Positions 8,886 to 17,602 of a DNA stretch of 52,606 bases are shown here, in pieces (positions within the stretch are counted from its first letter, which is position 1; every line of letters starts with the position of its first letter). The notes under the pieces are model-generated. The model searched no databases. It was not told the origin of the DNA and saw only the letters and a list, made by a program, of their open reading frames with translations. Position numbers and translations under genes: made by a program. Source of the stretch: Granulicella sp. (lineage in GTDB: Bacteria > Acidobacteriota > Terriglobia > Terriglobales > Acidobacteriaceae); the NCBI GenBank assembly GCA_003138795.1, contig PLHC01000076.1:50382-102987 (forward strand). Direction: 5' to 3'.

Positions 8886-11420
8886 TCAGCTTTTCCAAAG
8901 GATGTGTGTTGATTCGAGCGGTAGAAGCGCACTGGGACGACGGGGAATGACGCGGGGAGTGTAGTCGCTAGAGGCGCGCGTTGCGGGCACCTCGGCCGAA
9001 TAAAGCAGCACGCCGGGAGAGACCTGCTCCGTGGATGCGGTCATGGTTTCGCGCACCGGGTCACCTCCGGAAACTGGCTCTGCGTACAGTTCCACGATCA
9101 GGTCGTCCGGACGGACATTGCCGGGAAGAACCTCTAATTGAAAAAGACGAAGGCTATCGCGGGACTCGATCCGAAGGTTGCCAAAGCGCATAGAGTTCCA
9201 ATGCCGCGCCAAATCCTGTTGCCACTGGAGAAGGTCAATCCCCAGCTTGCTGTCATTCGCTGCGCGTTCCGTGTAACCGGAGGCAGCGGGAAGATAGTGA
9301 TCTTCGGTGTATTCGCGGATGGCACGGCTCGCGGAGAATTCCGGGGTGAGGCGGGCCATGCTCTCACGGATACGATGCAGCCACTTCACTGGCACGCCCT
9401 CTGGTGTGCGTTCATAGAACTCCGGAATCACCTGGTTTTCCAAAAGCGCATATAGGGCCTCGGCTTCTGCAGCGTCCAATGTCGGGTCTTCGCCATGTTC
9501 CTTGCCATCGCCGATAGCCCACCCAACTTCCGGGGAATACGCCTCCGCCCACCAGCCGTCCAGTTCCGATAGATTCAGCCCACCGTTTACAAGAACCTTC
9601 ATCCCACTCGTCCCGCACGCTTCCCACGGGCGTCGTGGAGTGCTGATCCACAGATCCATGCCCTGGACCAGTTCCTGCGCCATTTGCATGTCGTAGTCGC
9701 TGAGGAAGACGACGTGGCAGCGGACTTCGGGGCGCTTGATGAACTCGTTCCATTGCTTGACCAGCGCCTGTCCCGCCAGGTCCTCGGGATGCGCTTTGCC
9801 GGCGAGGAGCAATTGCAGAGGACGCTTCGGATCGGAGAGTAGACGCATGAGCCGCTCAGGGTCGTGCAGTAAAAGACAGGGACGCTTATAGGTTGCAAAG
9901 CGGCGCGCAAATCCAACCGTCAGCACATTCTCGTCACAGATATGTGCGCCCTCCAGTTGAGGGCCACCTTCGGACGAAAGCTGGCGCGCGTACCGTTGAC
10001 GCACGCGACCGAGCATCGTCTTGCGCGCCTGGGTGCGCATCTGCCACAACTCGGTGTCGGTCAGGGAACGGACGTCGTCTGCAACGGGATGAGCACCGCG
10101 CCAACGATTCGCGCCGCAGGCCTTCGTCCAGAGAGCATCGGCCTCGACTGAGTCCCAGGTAGGCACATGAATGCCGTTGGTGACGGAACCGATGGGCACA
10201 TCGGCTTGCGGCCAGCGGGGAAAGAGCGGCTCGAAGATCTGTCGACTCACTTGTCCATGGAGCTTGCTGACCCCGTTGACCTGACCACTGCCGCGTAGCG
10301 CAAGGTAGGCCATATTGAAGGGCTCAGACGCATCTCCCGCGTTCTGTCTTCCGAGGGCGAGGAGGTTCTCCATCGGTATTGCGAGTTCATCTTTCGCATA
10401 GATGCCGAGATATTTGCGGAGGAGTTCGGGATCGAAGCGATCGAACCCCGCCGGCACAGCAGTGTGTGTCGTAAAGATGTTTCCCGCCCGGGTGACGGTC
10501 AGCGCAAGCGCAAACGGGACTTGATGATCTTCCATGTAGCAGCGTGCGCGCTCGAGTACGGTGAGGGCCGCGTGGCCTTCGTTGAGATGACAGACCTCGG
10601 GATGCAGGCCGAGAGCGCAGAGCAGACGCCAGCCACCAATGCCAAGAACGATCTCCTGCTTTAGTCGCATCTCCGGATCGCCGCCGTAGAGTTCGCTGGT
10701 GATGCCGCGGTGCGCGGCGGTATTGGCGAAGTCGTTGGCGTCGAGCAGGTAGAGCTTCGTTCTGCCAACCAGGACCTGCCAGCACCGCAGCCATATCTTC
10801 GCTCCGGGAAGTTCAATCTGCAGCCTCAACCACTCTCCATCCGGACGGCGAAGCGGCTGAATGGGCAACTGGCCAGGATCGTTGACCGGATACAGGACGC
10901 GCTGCTGGCCATCCGCATCGAAGCCCTGGCGAAAGTACCCCTGGCCCCAGAGCAAACCGACACCGACTACAGGGACACCCAGGTCGCTGGCTGCCTTCAT
11001 CTGGTCGCCTGTTACATTTCCGAGTCCGCCGGAGTAGATCGGGAGCGCCTCGGTCAGCATGAACTCCATGCTGAAGTATGCGACCGATGAGAGCGCGGTG
11101 CCGGGGTACTTCTTCTGAAACCATGCATCCGTCGCGAAGGACTTCCGTTTGTGCTGCAGCAATGAGGACAGGAGCGCTTGAAACTTTGGCGTCTCCAGCA
11201 GAGCTTTGATCTTGTCCTTCGAGACCGTCTGCAGGATGACCCAGGGGTTCTGCGTTGTCTGCCATAGATAGCTATCCAGGGCGTCCCATAACTCATCCGC
11301 TAGATGGTTCCAGGACCAATGCAGGTTGAGCGCCAGTTCGGTAAGCTCATCCATTCCCAGAACCAGCTCCGACGGTGTACCGGCTTCTGGATTCTTCTCG
11401 CTGGATCTTGGATTGTTCAC
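8886..11420 (-). CDS. glgP: Alpha-glucan (glycogen/maltodextrin) phosphorylase
   Basis: The 844-residue enzyme releases glucose-1-phosphate from alpha-1,4-glucans. It belongs to the bacterial branch (Thermotoga-type) with an N-terminal DUF3417 helical domain (LALNLHWSWNHLADELWD, about residues 30-50). The glucan-site region AYFSMEFMLTEALPIYSGGLG follows (residues 114-134). PLP attaches to Lys in GTSGMKVLVNGG (about residue 608). Downstream WWAEAYSPEVGWAIGDG is typical. The ATG at 11420 has AGGAGA just upstream. No glg biosynthesis genes are near; its neighbour is a polyphosphate kinase, so carbon and phosphate storage genes sit side by side. The role in glycogen use is established family knowledge; in vivo direction is inferred. 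Confidence 0.95.
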   Translation of the reverse strand: MNNPRSSEKNPEAGTPSELVLGMDELTELALNLHWSWNHLADELWDALDSYLWQTTQNPWVILQTVSKDKIKALLETPKFQALLSSLLQHKRKSFATDAWFQKKYPGTALSSVAYFSMEFMLTEALPIYSGGLGNVTGDQMKAASDLGVPVVGVGLLWGQGYFRQGFDADGQQRVLYPVNDPGQLPIQPLRRPDGEWLRLQIELPGAKIWLRCWQVLVGRTKLYLLDANDFANTAAHRGITSELYGGDPEMRLKQEIVLGIGGWRLLCALGLHPEVCHLNEGHAALTVLERARCYMEDHQVPFALALTVTRAGNIFTTHTAVPAGFDRFDPELLRKYLGIYAKDELAIPMENLLALGRQNAGDASEPFNMAYLALRGSGQVNGVSKLHGQVSRQIFEPLFPRWPQADVPIGSVTNGIHVPTWDSVEADALWTKACGANRWRGAHPVADDVRSLTDTELWQMRTQARKTMLGRVRQRYARQLSSEGGPQLEGAHICDENVLTVGFARRFATYKRPCLLLHDPERLMRLLSDPKRPLQLLLAGKAHPEDLAGQALVKQWNEFIKRPEVRCHVVFLSDYDMQMAQELVQGMDLWISTPRRPWEACGTSGMKVLVNGGLNLSELDGWWAEAYSPEVGWAIGDGKEHGEDPTLDAAEAEALYALLENQVIPEFYERTPEGVPVKWLHRIRESMARLTPEFSASRAIREYTEDHYLPAASGYTERAANDSKLGIDLLQWQQDLARHWNSMRFGNLRIESRDSLRLFQLEVLPGNVRPDDLIVELYAEPVSGGDPVRETMTASTEQVSPGVLLYSAEVPATRASSDYTPRVIPRRPSALLPLESTHILWKS

Positions 11421-11622
11421 TTTTTCTCCTGAACTTTCGATGGCGCGGGAGCAGCGGCTGGAGTCGCAGACGCTTTGTTTACGATGCCCTGCGCCTCTGT
11501 CTCGATTTGTGCCAGATGGTCTTTCCCGCTGGAGTTCTCAGCATAGTACTCATTCTCTCTCTCTCCAGTATGAGGTTGGGACGGCAAGTGGACCGCATGC
11601 CACGCCCGACCCGGTCCTGACC

Positions 11623-12501
11623 TTACTTCTGCAGCAGCTTGCGAATGGACTGTAACTCAGCGCGGCGTTTTGCGGTGGTCTTGGGATATTCCATCTTTAG
11701 ACCCTTGAGCGCGTCCAAGAGGATCGCGGAGATAATCAGACGAGCGTTCTCCTTGTCATCGGCGGGAACAACAAACCAGGGTGCGTGCTGCGTGCTGGTT
11801 GCATTCAGGCAAGCTTCAAACGCTTCCATATATTTCTTCCAATACTTCCTCTCGTGAATGTCGGCGAGGCTGAACTTCCAATTCTTGTTCGGCTCTTCGA
11901 TGCGCTCGAGGAATCGTTTGCGCTGCTCTTCCTGAGATAGATGGAGGAAGATCTTGACCGTGCGTGTCCCATTGTTATGCAGGTGATGCTCCATGTCGAC
12001 GATGGAGCGGTACCGCTGGCTCCAAATGTTCTTGTCTTCTCGCAATTCTTTCCCAAGCCCCTCTGCGTTGAGAAGCTTCGGATGGACCCGGTCGACCAAA
12101 ACCTCCTCGTAATAGGAACGGTTGAAGATGCCGATCCGTCCACGCTCGGGAAGCCGACAGGTTGAGCGCCAGAGAAAATCGTGCTCCAGTTCGTCGGCGG
12201 TCGGCTGCTTGAAGCTGGATACGTCGCAGCCCTGCGGGTTGATCCCGGACATGACGTGGCGAATCGCTCCGTCTTTCCCCGCAGCGTCGATCCCCTGAAA
12301 GATCAGAAGGAGGGCGTACTGGTTCGAGGCATAGAGCAGTTGCTGCAGATTGCTCAACTCTGAAATATGCTCCTGCAGCAAAGCGTGATACTTCTTCTTT
12401 GTCTTGTAAAAAGGGTGGATCCTGGTAGGAAGTTCGTGTAGCTTGATCGGTTCGCCTGGACGTACCTGAAATTTGTCTGAGTCGATTTTTATATTCTCCA
12501 T
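11623..12501 (-). CDS. Polyphosphate kinase 2 family protein (PPK2)
   Basis: A 292-residue PPK2-type kinase that transfers phosphate between polyphosphate and nucleotides (ADP/AMP to ATP, or GDP to GTP). The Walker A-like loop GIDAAGKDG lies at 70-78, and the second motif [12 protein letters not shown] at 123-134 contains the Walker B-like Arg/Tyr pattern. [19 protein letters not shown] (about 214-232) is the lid region typical of single-domain PPK2. Whether it is class I, II or III (AMP versus ADP preference) cannot be fixed by eye. The gene reads toward glgP with a 202-base gap in which I see no gene. A repeated GTCTCAAC element lies 37-70 bases upstream of the start and could regulate it. 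Confidence 0.93.
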   Translation of the reverse strand: MENIKIDSDKFQVRPGEPIKLHELPTRIHPFYKTKKKYHALLQEHISELSNLQQLLYASNQYALLLIFQGIDAAGKDGAIRHVMSGINPQGCDVSSFKQPTADELEHDFLWRSTCRLPERGRIGIFNRSYYEEVLVDRVHPKLLNAEGLGKELREDKNIWSQRYRSIVDMEHHLHNNGTRTVKIFLHLSQEEQRKRFLERIEEPNKNWKFSLADIHERKYWKKYMEAFEACLNATSTQHAPWFVVPADDKENARLIISAILLDALKGLKMEYPKTTAKRRAELQSIRKLLQK

Positions 12502-12537
12502 GCAAGCCCTCTATTCAATCTGCAACGGTGGAACTGT

Positions 12538-12571
12538 GTCTCAACTATGTCTCAACCCCGTCTGTTGAGAC
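12538..12571. promoter_or_regulatory. Candidate operator: GTCTCAAC repeated three times
   Basis: GTCTCAAC occurs at 12538-12545 and again at 12549-12556 (11 bases apart, one helical turn), followed by its inverted copy GTTGAGAC at 12564-12571. The last two form a perfect 8-bp inverted repeat with a 7-base spacer. It lies in the 262-base divergent region between the ppk2 and gnd genes, which otherwise shows no gene. A regulator binding site or an RNA hairpin in the ppk2 leader are both possible. Confidence 0.45.
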
Positions 12572-12763
12572 TTGTCCGTTCGAGTTGGGGTTGCATCCGC
12601 CCACCAAACGCCTCGGTCGCGTCAACGGAGCGCTTGCGCGGAGACAGCGTGAGGTAACGAAACCAACGGCTGAGCACTGCCGCATTGAGCACTATGGAAC
12701 AGCCATTTGCTGCGCAAATTACATCCTATGGTTTGAGGCGAAGGACGCAGTGAAAGGAACTCC

Positions 12764-13795
12764 ATGGAACTGGGCATGATTGGGTTGGGCAGGATGGGAA
12801 TCAATATGGTGGTGCGTCTTCAGAAGGCCGATCACCATTGTATCGCCTGGGACCGCAAGGAAGAAAAGACGCAGAGTGTCGTTAAAGAGGGAGCATTCGG
12901 TACCACCTCGCTTGAAGAGTTTGTGCAGAAGCTGACCGCGCCGCGTGCTATCTGGTTGATGGTTCCCGCAGCCGTGGTGGACCCGATGCTGAAGCAGCTT
13001 GTTCCACTCCTCCAGCCGGACGACGTGATCATCGACGGGGGAAACTCTTATTACCACGACGACATACGCCGTGCCGCAGAACTGAAGCCGAAGGGCATCC
13101 ACTATATGGACGCCGGTACCAGCGGTGGAGTGTGGGGGGCGGACCGAGGCTATTGCCTGATGATCGGCGGCGACGATGCGATTGTGAAGCGCTGTGAGCC
13201 GATCTTCGCCGCGTTGGCTCCGGGGATCGAAGAAGCGCCGCGCACGCCTGGGCGGGAGAAGATCGGCGGCACCGCCGAGCATGGATACCTGCACTGCGGC
13301 GCGAACGGTGCGGGCCACTTCGTCAAGATGGTCCACAACGGCATTGAGTACGGCATGATGGCCTCTTATGCAGAAGGCTTGAATATCCTGCGCCACGCCA
13401 ACGCCGGCAAGGATAAAGCATCCGCTGACGCCGAGACAACGCCGCTGCGCGATCCGGAACACTACCAGTACGACCTGAACCTTGCCGACATCACCGAGAT
13501 CTGGCGACGCGGCAGCGTCATCTCCTCGTGGCTGTTGGATCTCGCTGCAGCAGCGCTTCTCGATAGTCCTGACCTCAGCAAGTTCGCGGGCCGCGTCTCG
13601 GACTCCGGAGAGGGGCGTTGGACGCTCAAGGCCGCTATCGACGAGTCGATTCCTGCCCCGGTGCTCAGCGCTGCACTGTTCGAGCGCTTCAGTTCACGCG
13701 GCGAGGGCGACTTCGCCGACAAGGTGCTTTCGGCGCTACGATTTCAGTTTGGTGGCCACAATGAGAAGTCTGCGGCCAGGAACGAAGGTGCTTGA
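12764..13795 (+). CDS. gnd: 6-phosphogluconate dehydrogenase (decarboxylating), short type
   Basis: The 343-residue enzyme oxidises 6-phosphogluconate to ribulose-5-phosphate and CO2. The Rossmann loop MIGLGRMG lies at 5-12. Substrate-site segments are [10 protein letters not shown] (91-100), [10 protein letters not shown] (116-125) and [12 protein letters not shown] (182-193) with catalytic Lys188 and Asn192. It belongs to the short GntZ/YqeC-like branch of about 300-345 residues, unlike the ~470-residue E. coli type. An Asp (Asp30) closes the second beta strand, often a sign of NAD+ use, but Arg31-Lys32 follow, so cofactor choice is open. Its TGA overlaps the ATG of zwf by one base (TGATG), so both pentose-phosphate enzymes are co-translated. 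Confidence 0.95.
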   Translation: MELGMIGLGRMGINMVVRLQKADHHCIAWDRKEEKTQSVVKEGAFGTTSLEEFVQKLTAPRAIWLMVPAAVVDPMLKQLVPLLQPDDVIIDGGNSYYHDDIRRAAELKPKGIHYMDAGTSGGVWGADRGYCLMIGGDDAIVKRCEPIFAALAPGIEEAPRTPGREKIGGTAEHGYLHCGANGAGHFVKMVHNGIEYGMMASYAEGLNILRHANAGKDKASADAETTPLRDPEHYQYDLNLADITEIWRRGSVISSWLLDLAAAALLDSPDLSKFAGRVSDSGEGRWTLKAAIDESIPAPVLSAALFERFSSRGEGDFADKVLSALRFQFGGHNEKSAARNEGA

Positions 13796-15171
13796 TGAGT
13801 GTCTCGCAATCAGACGCGCTTGTGCTCTTCGGAGTAACGGGCGACCTGGCCCACAAGATGGTCTTCCCGGGACTCTACGCCCTGGCAAAGCGTGGGGAGC
13901 TCAAGGTGCCGATCATCGGCGTTGCCAAACAGAAGTGGACGCTTGAGAATCTGCGCAATCGCGTGAAGGATAGTATCGAGCGGGCCGGCGGCATCGATAA
14001 CAAGAGTGCATTCAAGCAGTTCCTCTCACTCTTTCAATATGTACGAGGAGACTATGAAAACCCGGACACCTTCACGGCGATCAAGCAGGCGTTAGGAAGT
14101 GCCCGGCGTCCGACTCACTACCTTGCCATCCCGCCTGTTCTTTTTGGAGTGGTGATCGAAGGGCTTGGCGCGGCCGGGTTGGCCGGGAACGCACGCATCG
14201 TTATCGAGAAGCCCTTTGGGCGCGATCTCGCCTCTGCGCGGGCGTTGAATCGCATCGCGCATAAGGTGTTCGCGGAAGATGCGATCTTCCGCATCGATCA
14301 CTTCCTTGCGAAGGAGGCGATCATGGACATCCTGTACTTTCGATTCGCCAACTCGTTTCTGGAGCCGCTCTGGAACCGCAACTATGTGGCCAGCGTGCAG
14401 ATCACACTCGCCGAGAAGTTTGGCGTCGGCAGCCGCGGGGCGTTCTATGAGACCGCGGGTTGTCTGCGAGATGTGATCCAGAACCATCTATTCCAGATCG
14501 TCGCACTTCTCGCCATGGAGCCTCCGGCCAATCGGAGCTTCGAAGCGATGCAAAACCAGAAGCTGCAGGTCTTTCAGGCCATGCGGCCCTTGAAGGCCGA
14601 CGACGTTGTGCGTGGGCAATACGAAGGTTATCGCCAGCAGGCGCATGTAGCGAAGAACTCCGACGTAGAGACATTCTGCGCACTGCGCCTCTTCATCGAC
14701 TCGTGGCGCTGGGGCGGCGTGCCGTGGTATTTGCGATCGGGCAAGTATTTGCCCGCCACCGAGACCGGCGTTCTGGTGGAGTTGAAAGCACCGCCGCAGA
14801 AACTCTTTGCCGACCCGGAAGCAGTAACGAAACGCTCCAACTATCTGAGGTTCGAGATCTCTCCTGAGTCAACGATTTCTCTCGCAGCTCGAGTCAAGCT
14901 GGCAGGAAGCGACGCACTCGGCGTTCAACGGGAGTTCTACCTGTGCAATGAACAGCCGGGAGGCGAGACGCCCTACGAGCGACTTCTCGGCGATGCCATG
15001 AAGGGTGACCGCACGCTCTTCACTCGAGAGGACACGGTGGAGGCCGCGTGGGCCGTTGTCGATCCTGTGCTTAAGCATCACGATCGAGTCCACTCTTACA
15101 AACGCCTCACATGGGGGCCCAGGAAAGCTGACGCACTCATCGCTGCAGACGGACCATGGAACAATTCTTAA
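13795..15171 (+). CDS. zwf: Glucose-6-phosphate 1-dehydrogenase
   Basis: The 458-residue first enzyme of the oxidative pentose phosphate pathway makes 6-phosphogluconolactone and NAD(P)H. The N-terminal [10 protein letters not shown] coenzyme loop (13-22), EKPFG (138-142) and the substrate motif RIDHFLAKE (166-174) are all present. IQNHLFQI carries the catalytic His region. The loop has Ala-His where many homologues have Ala-Lys/Arg. An in-frame TTG lies one codon upstream (13792), but ATG at 13795 is preferred; it is fused to the gnd stop as TGATG. The gene converges on the methyltransferase gene with only six bases between stops. A 6-phosphogluconolactonase gene is not present here. Confidence 0.96.
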   Translation: MSVSQSDALVLFGVTGDLAHKMVFPGLYALAKRGELKVPIIGVAKQKWTLENLRNRVKDSIERAGGIDNKSAFKQFLSLFQYVRGDYENPDTFTAIKQALGSARRPTHYLAIPPVLFGVVIEGLGAAGLAGNARIVIEKPFGRDLASARALNRIAHKVFAEDAIFRIDHFLAKEAIMDILYFRFANSFLEPLWNRNYVASVQITLAEKFGVGSRGAFYETAGCLRDVIQNHLFQIVALLAMEPPANRSFEAMQNQKLQVFQAMRPLKADDVVRGQYEGYRQQAHVAKNSDVETFCALRLFIDSWRWGGVPWYLRSGKYLPATETGVLVELKAPPQKLFADPEAVTKRSNYLRFEISPESTISLAARVKLAGSDALGVQREFYLCNEQPGGETPYERLLGDAMKGDRTLFTREDTVEAAWAVVDPVLKHHDRVHSYKRLTWGPRKADALIAADGPWNNS

Positions 15172-15177
15172 GCAAGA

Positions 15178-16074
15178 TCAGTTTTGCGTTGTCTTCTGGG
15201 ATTCGCAGTTACTCGTTCGCAGGCGCTTGCGCATGAGCGTACAGGCTTCGGTGCTCTGATCGATGAGGATGCAGTTACGACCGTTGCGCGCTGCGGCGAC
15301 GCCGGTGGTGCCGCTGCCGGCGAAGAAGTCGAGGACCGTGTCGCCGGGGTTGGAGTGGACGCGGACGATGCGCTCTAAAATTCCCAATGGTTTCTGGGTC
15401 GGATAGCCGGTCTTCTCTTTGCCGGTGGGAGAGACGATGGTGTGCCACCAGACATCGGTGGGGGTTTTTCCGCGCGCGGCCTTTTCAGCGCCGACCAGGC
15501 CGGGCGCCATGTAAGGGATGCGGTCCGATGCGCCGAGGTTGAAGGTGTAGCGTTTGGGATCTTTGGTGTACCAGAGGATGTTGTCGTGCTTGGCGGGCCA
15601 GCGTTTGGTGGCGCGCGCGCCGTAGTCGTAGGCCCAGATGATCTCGTTCTGGAAGCAGGCGCGTCCTGCCCCGTCATTCAAGGCGAAGACCTCGTCGAGC
15701 ATGACCTTGCAGTAATGAACCTCGCGCGGGTCTATATGTAAAAAGAGAGAACCCGTGGAAGTCAGGACGCGATGGGCCTCGACCATGCGCGGGCGGAGGA
15801 AGCCGATGTAGTCGTCGAAGAGATCGGCGTAGATGGGGGTAGAGGCGAGCTTCTCGGTGCGATAGCGGTTGCCGCCAAAGCCGGTGCGGTCGCCCGCGGC
15901 GTCTCGGATGGTCTTGATGCGGGTGCGCTTTTGAGTGACGCCGGTGTTGAAGGGCGGGTCGATATAGATGAGCTCGACGCTGGCGCCGCGGAGATTGCGC
16001 AGTGCGGAGAGATTTTCGCTTCGGATGATGCGGTTTGGGACGCGGGGCTGGACGCGAGTCTGGACGCTATTCAA
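15178..16074 (-). CDS. Orphan site-specific DNA methyltransferase (beta class, N6-A or N4-C)
   Basis: A 298-residue AdoMet-dependent DNA methyltransferase. The catalytic motif DPPFNTG (39-45) comes first and the AdoMet-binding motif DFFAGSGTTGVAA comes near residues 262-274, the order that defines the beta class. TQKP shortly before motif I is also typical. This class methylates adenine N6 or cytosine N4; the recognition sequence cannot be read by eye. No restriction endonuclease or specificity gene is adjacent, so this is a solitary methyltransferase, possibly with an epigenetic role. It is convergent with zwf (six-base gap) and divergent from the hydroxyacyl-CoA dehydrogenase gene. Base composition resembles the neighbours, so recent transfer is not suggested. 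Confidence 0.92.
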   Translation of the reverse strand: MNSVQTRVQPRVPNRIIRSENLSALRNLRGASVELIYIDPPFNTGVTQKRTRIKTIRDAAGDRTGFGGNRYRTEKLASTPIYADLFDDYIGFLRPRMVEAHRVLTSTGSLFLHIDPREVHYCKVMLDEVFALNDGAGRACFQNEIIWAYDYGARATKRWPAKHDNILWYTKDPKRYTFNLGASDRIPYMAPGLVGAEKAARGKTPTDVWWHTIVSPTGKEKTGYPTQKPLGILERIVRVHSNPGDTVLDFFAGSGTTGVAAARNGRNCILIDQSTEACTLMRKRLRTSNCESQKTTQN

Positions 16075-16182
16075 TGGTTGCTCCGAGGTAAGTCTATTAC
16101 CGAGTGCGGTTGATTATCGAACGGGCTTGGCCCGATATGTATCGAGCCTGCTAGACTTTGCCTTTTATGGGAGAGTAGCTGT

Positions 16183-17037
16183 ATGAGTGCATCGCAAGAT
16201 CGGCTGGGTGTGGTTGGCGCAGGAACCATGGGCAATGGCATCGCGCATGTGTTCGCGCGTGCGGGGTTTGGGGTGACGCTGTATGAAGTGAGTGAGCGGG
16301 CGCTGGAGCGGGGGTTGGCGGCGATTCGCACCAACCTGGACCGCGAGGCGGCCAAGGGCAAGATCGATCCGGCCGAGGCTCCGGCGATCTTTGCGAGGAT
16401 TCGTCCCGTGCATAGGCTGCAGGACCTGAGCGCGTGCACGCTGGTGGTGGAGGCGGCGACCGAGCGGCTGATGGTGAAGCAGGAGATCTTTCGCGAGCTC
16501 GATGAGTTGCTGGGGCCGGAGGCGATCCTGGCGACGAATACGTCGTCGATCTCGATTACCAAGCTCGCGGCAGGGACGGGAAGGCCGGAGCGCGTGATCG
16601 GGATGCACTTCTTCAATCCGGTGTCGATGATGGCGCTGGTGGAGGTGATTCGCGGGTTGCAGACGTCCGATGCGACGTTCGCAACGGTGCGTGCGCTGGC
16701 GCTGGATGTAGGAAAGACGCCGGTTGAGGTGAACGATGCGGCGGGTTTTGTCTCCAATCGCGTGCTGATGCCGCTACTGAATGAGGCGATGTTCGCGGTG
16801 ATGGAGGGCGTCGCGACGGCAGAGGCCGTGGATGAGATCTTTCGCCTGGGAATGGCGCATCCGATGGGGCCGCTGACACTGGCGGACTTCATCGGGCTGG
16901 ATGTATGCCTGGATATTATGCGGATGCTCGAGGAGGGGATTGGTGATCCGAAGTACAGACCGTGCCCGCTGCTGATCCGTATGGTGGATGCTGGGTGGCT
17001 GGGGCGAAAGTCGGGCCGCGGGTTTTATAGCTACTAA
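16183..17037 (+). CDS. 3-hydroxyacyl-CoA (3-hydroxybutyryl-CoA) dehydrogenase
   Basis: A 284-residue NAD(P)-dependent dehydrogenase of the Hbd/PaaH type, oxidising 3-hydroxyacyl-CoA to 3-ketoacyl-CoA or the reverse. The dinucleotide loop GVVGAGTMGNGIA lies at 9-21. The catalytic His is in VIGMHFFNPV with its Glu partner downstream, and NDAAGFVSNRVLMP marks the C-terminal domain. Length is that of the monofunctional family. GGGAG at 16169-16173 precedes the ATG. A MaoC hydratase gene follows 23 bases downstream, a natural pair for fatty acid beta-oxidation or short-chain acyl-CoA metabolism. The exact chain length is unknown. Confidence 0.92.
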   Translation: MSASQDRLGVVGAGTMGNGIAHVFARAGFGVTLYEVSERALERGLAAIRTNLDREAAKGKIDPAEAPAIFARIRPVHRLQDLSACTLVVEAATERLMVKQEIFRELDELLGPEAILATNTSSISITKLAAGTGRPERVIGMHFFNPVSMMALVEVIRGLQTSDATFATVRALALDVGKTPVEVNDAAGFVSNRVLMPLLNEAMFAVMEGVATAEAVDEIFRLGMAHPMGPLTLADFIGLDVCLDIMRMLEEGIGDPKYRPCPLLIRMVDAGWLGRKSGRGFYSY

Positions 17038-17060
17038 AAAGAGGGGCATGGAGGGTTACG

Positions 17061-17516
17061 TTGGCAACCGAGTTGTATTACGAGGATTTGTATGTGGGCA
17101 TGAAGTTTAACTCCACCCACAGCTACAAGGTGACCGCGGAGGAGATCAAGGAGTTTGCGGAGAGGTACGATCCGCAACCGTTCCATCTGGATCAAGCAGC
17201 CGGGGAGAGTTCGTTCTTCAAGGGGCTGGCGGCGTCAGGATGGATGACGGCGGCCATCGCCATGCGGCTGAGGGTTGAGTCGATCCGTATTGCGGGCGGC
17301 ATCGTCGGAGCGGGTGTGGAGGAGATTCGGTGGACGGAGCCGGTGAGGCCAGGCGATTCGCTCCGGACCGAGGCGGAGATTCTGGGTTTGCGGCTTTCGA
17401 GATCACGACCGAATTTTGGGGTGGTGCGGTCGCGGACGCTGGTGTTCAATCAGCGCGACGAGATTGTGTTGCGGTCGGTGGTGAATTTTCTGGCACCGCT
17501 GCGCGGAGCAGCTTAG
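17061..17516 (+). CDS. MaoC-family (R)-specific enoyl-CoA hydratase-like protein
   Basis: A 151-residue single hot-dog domain of the MaoC family. The hydratase-2 catalytic signature is present as Asp37 and His42 in YDPQPFHLD, followed by LAASGWMTAA. Such enzymes hydrate trans-2-enoyl-CoA to (R)-3-hydroxyacyl-CoA or act on related thioesters. The start is TTG at 17061 with GGAGGG at 17050-17055. It is co-oriented and closely spaced with the hydroxyacyl-CoA dehydrogenase. Stereochemistry normally differs between MaoC ((R)) and Hbd ((S)) products, so the two may not act in series on one substrate; this is left open. Confidence 0.88.
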   Translation: MATELYYEDLYVGMKFNSTHSYKVTAEEIKEFAERYDPQPFHLDQAAGESSFFKGLAASGWMTAAIAMRLRVESIRIAGGIVGAGVEEIRWTEPVRPGDSLRTEAEILGLRLSRSRPNFGVVRSRTLVFNQRDEIVLRSVVNFLAPLRGAA

Positions 17517-17602
17517 AGGAATCAGGGCGAAGTCCTGGTGGACGCCCAGGCCCCGGGCGCGGGTTTAGTCACAGGGATTCGGCGTATTTTTAAGTAGTGC
17601 GG

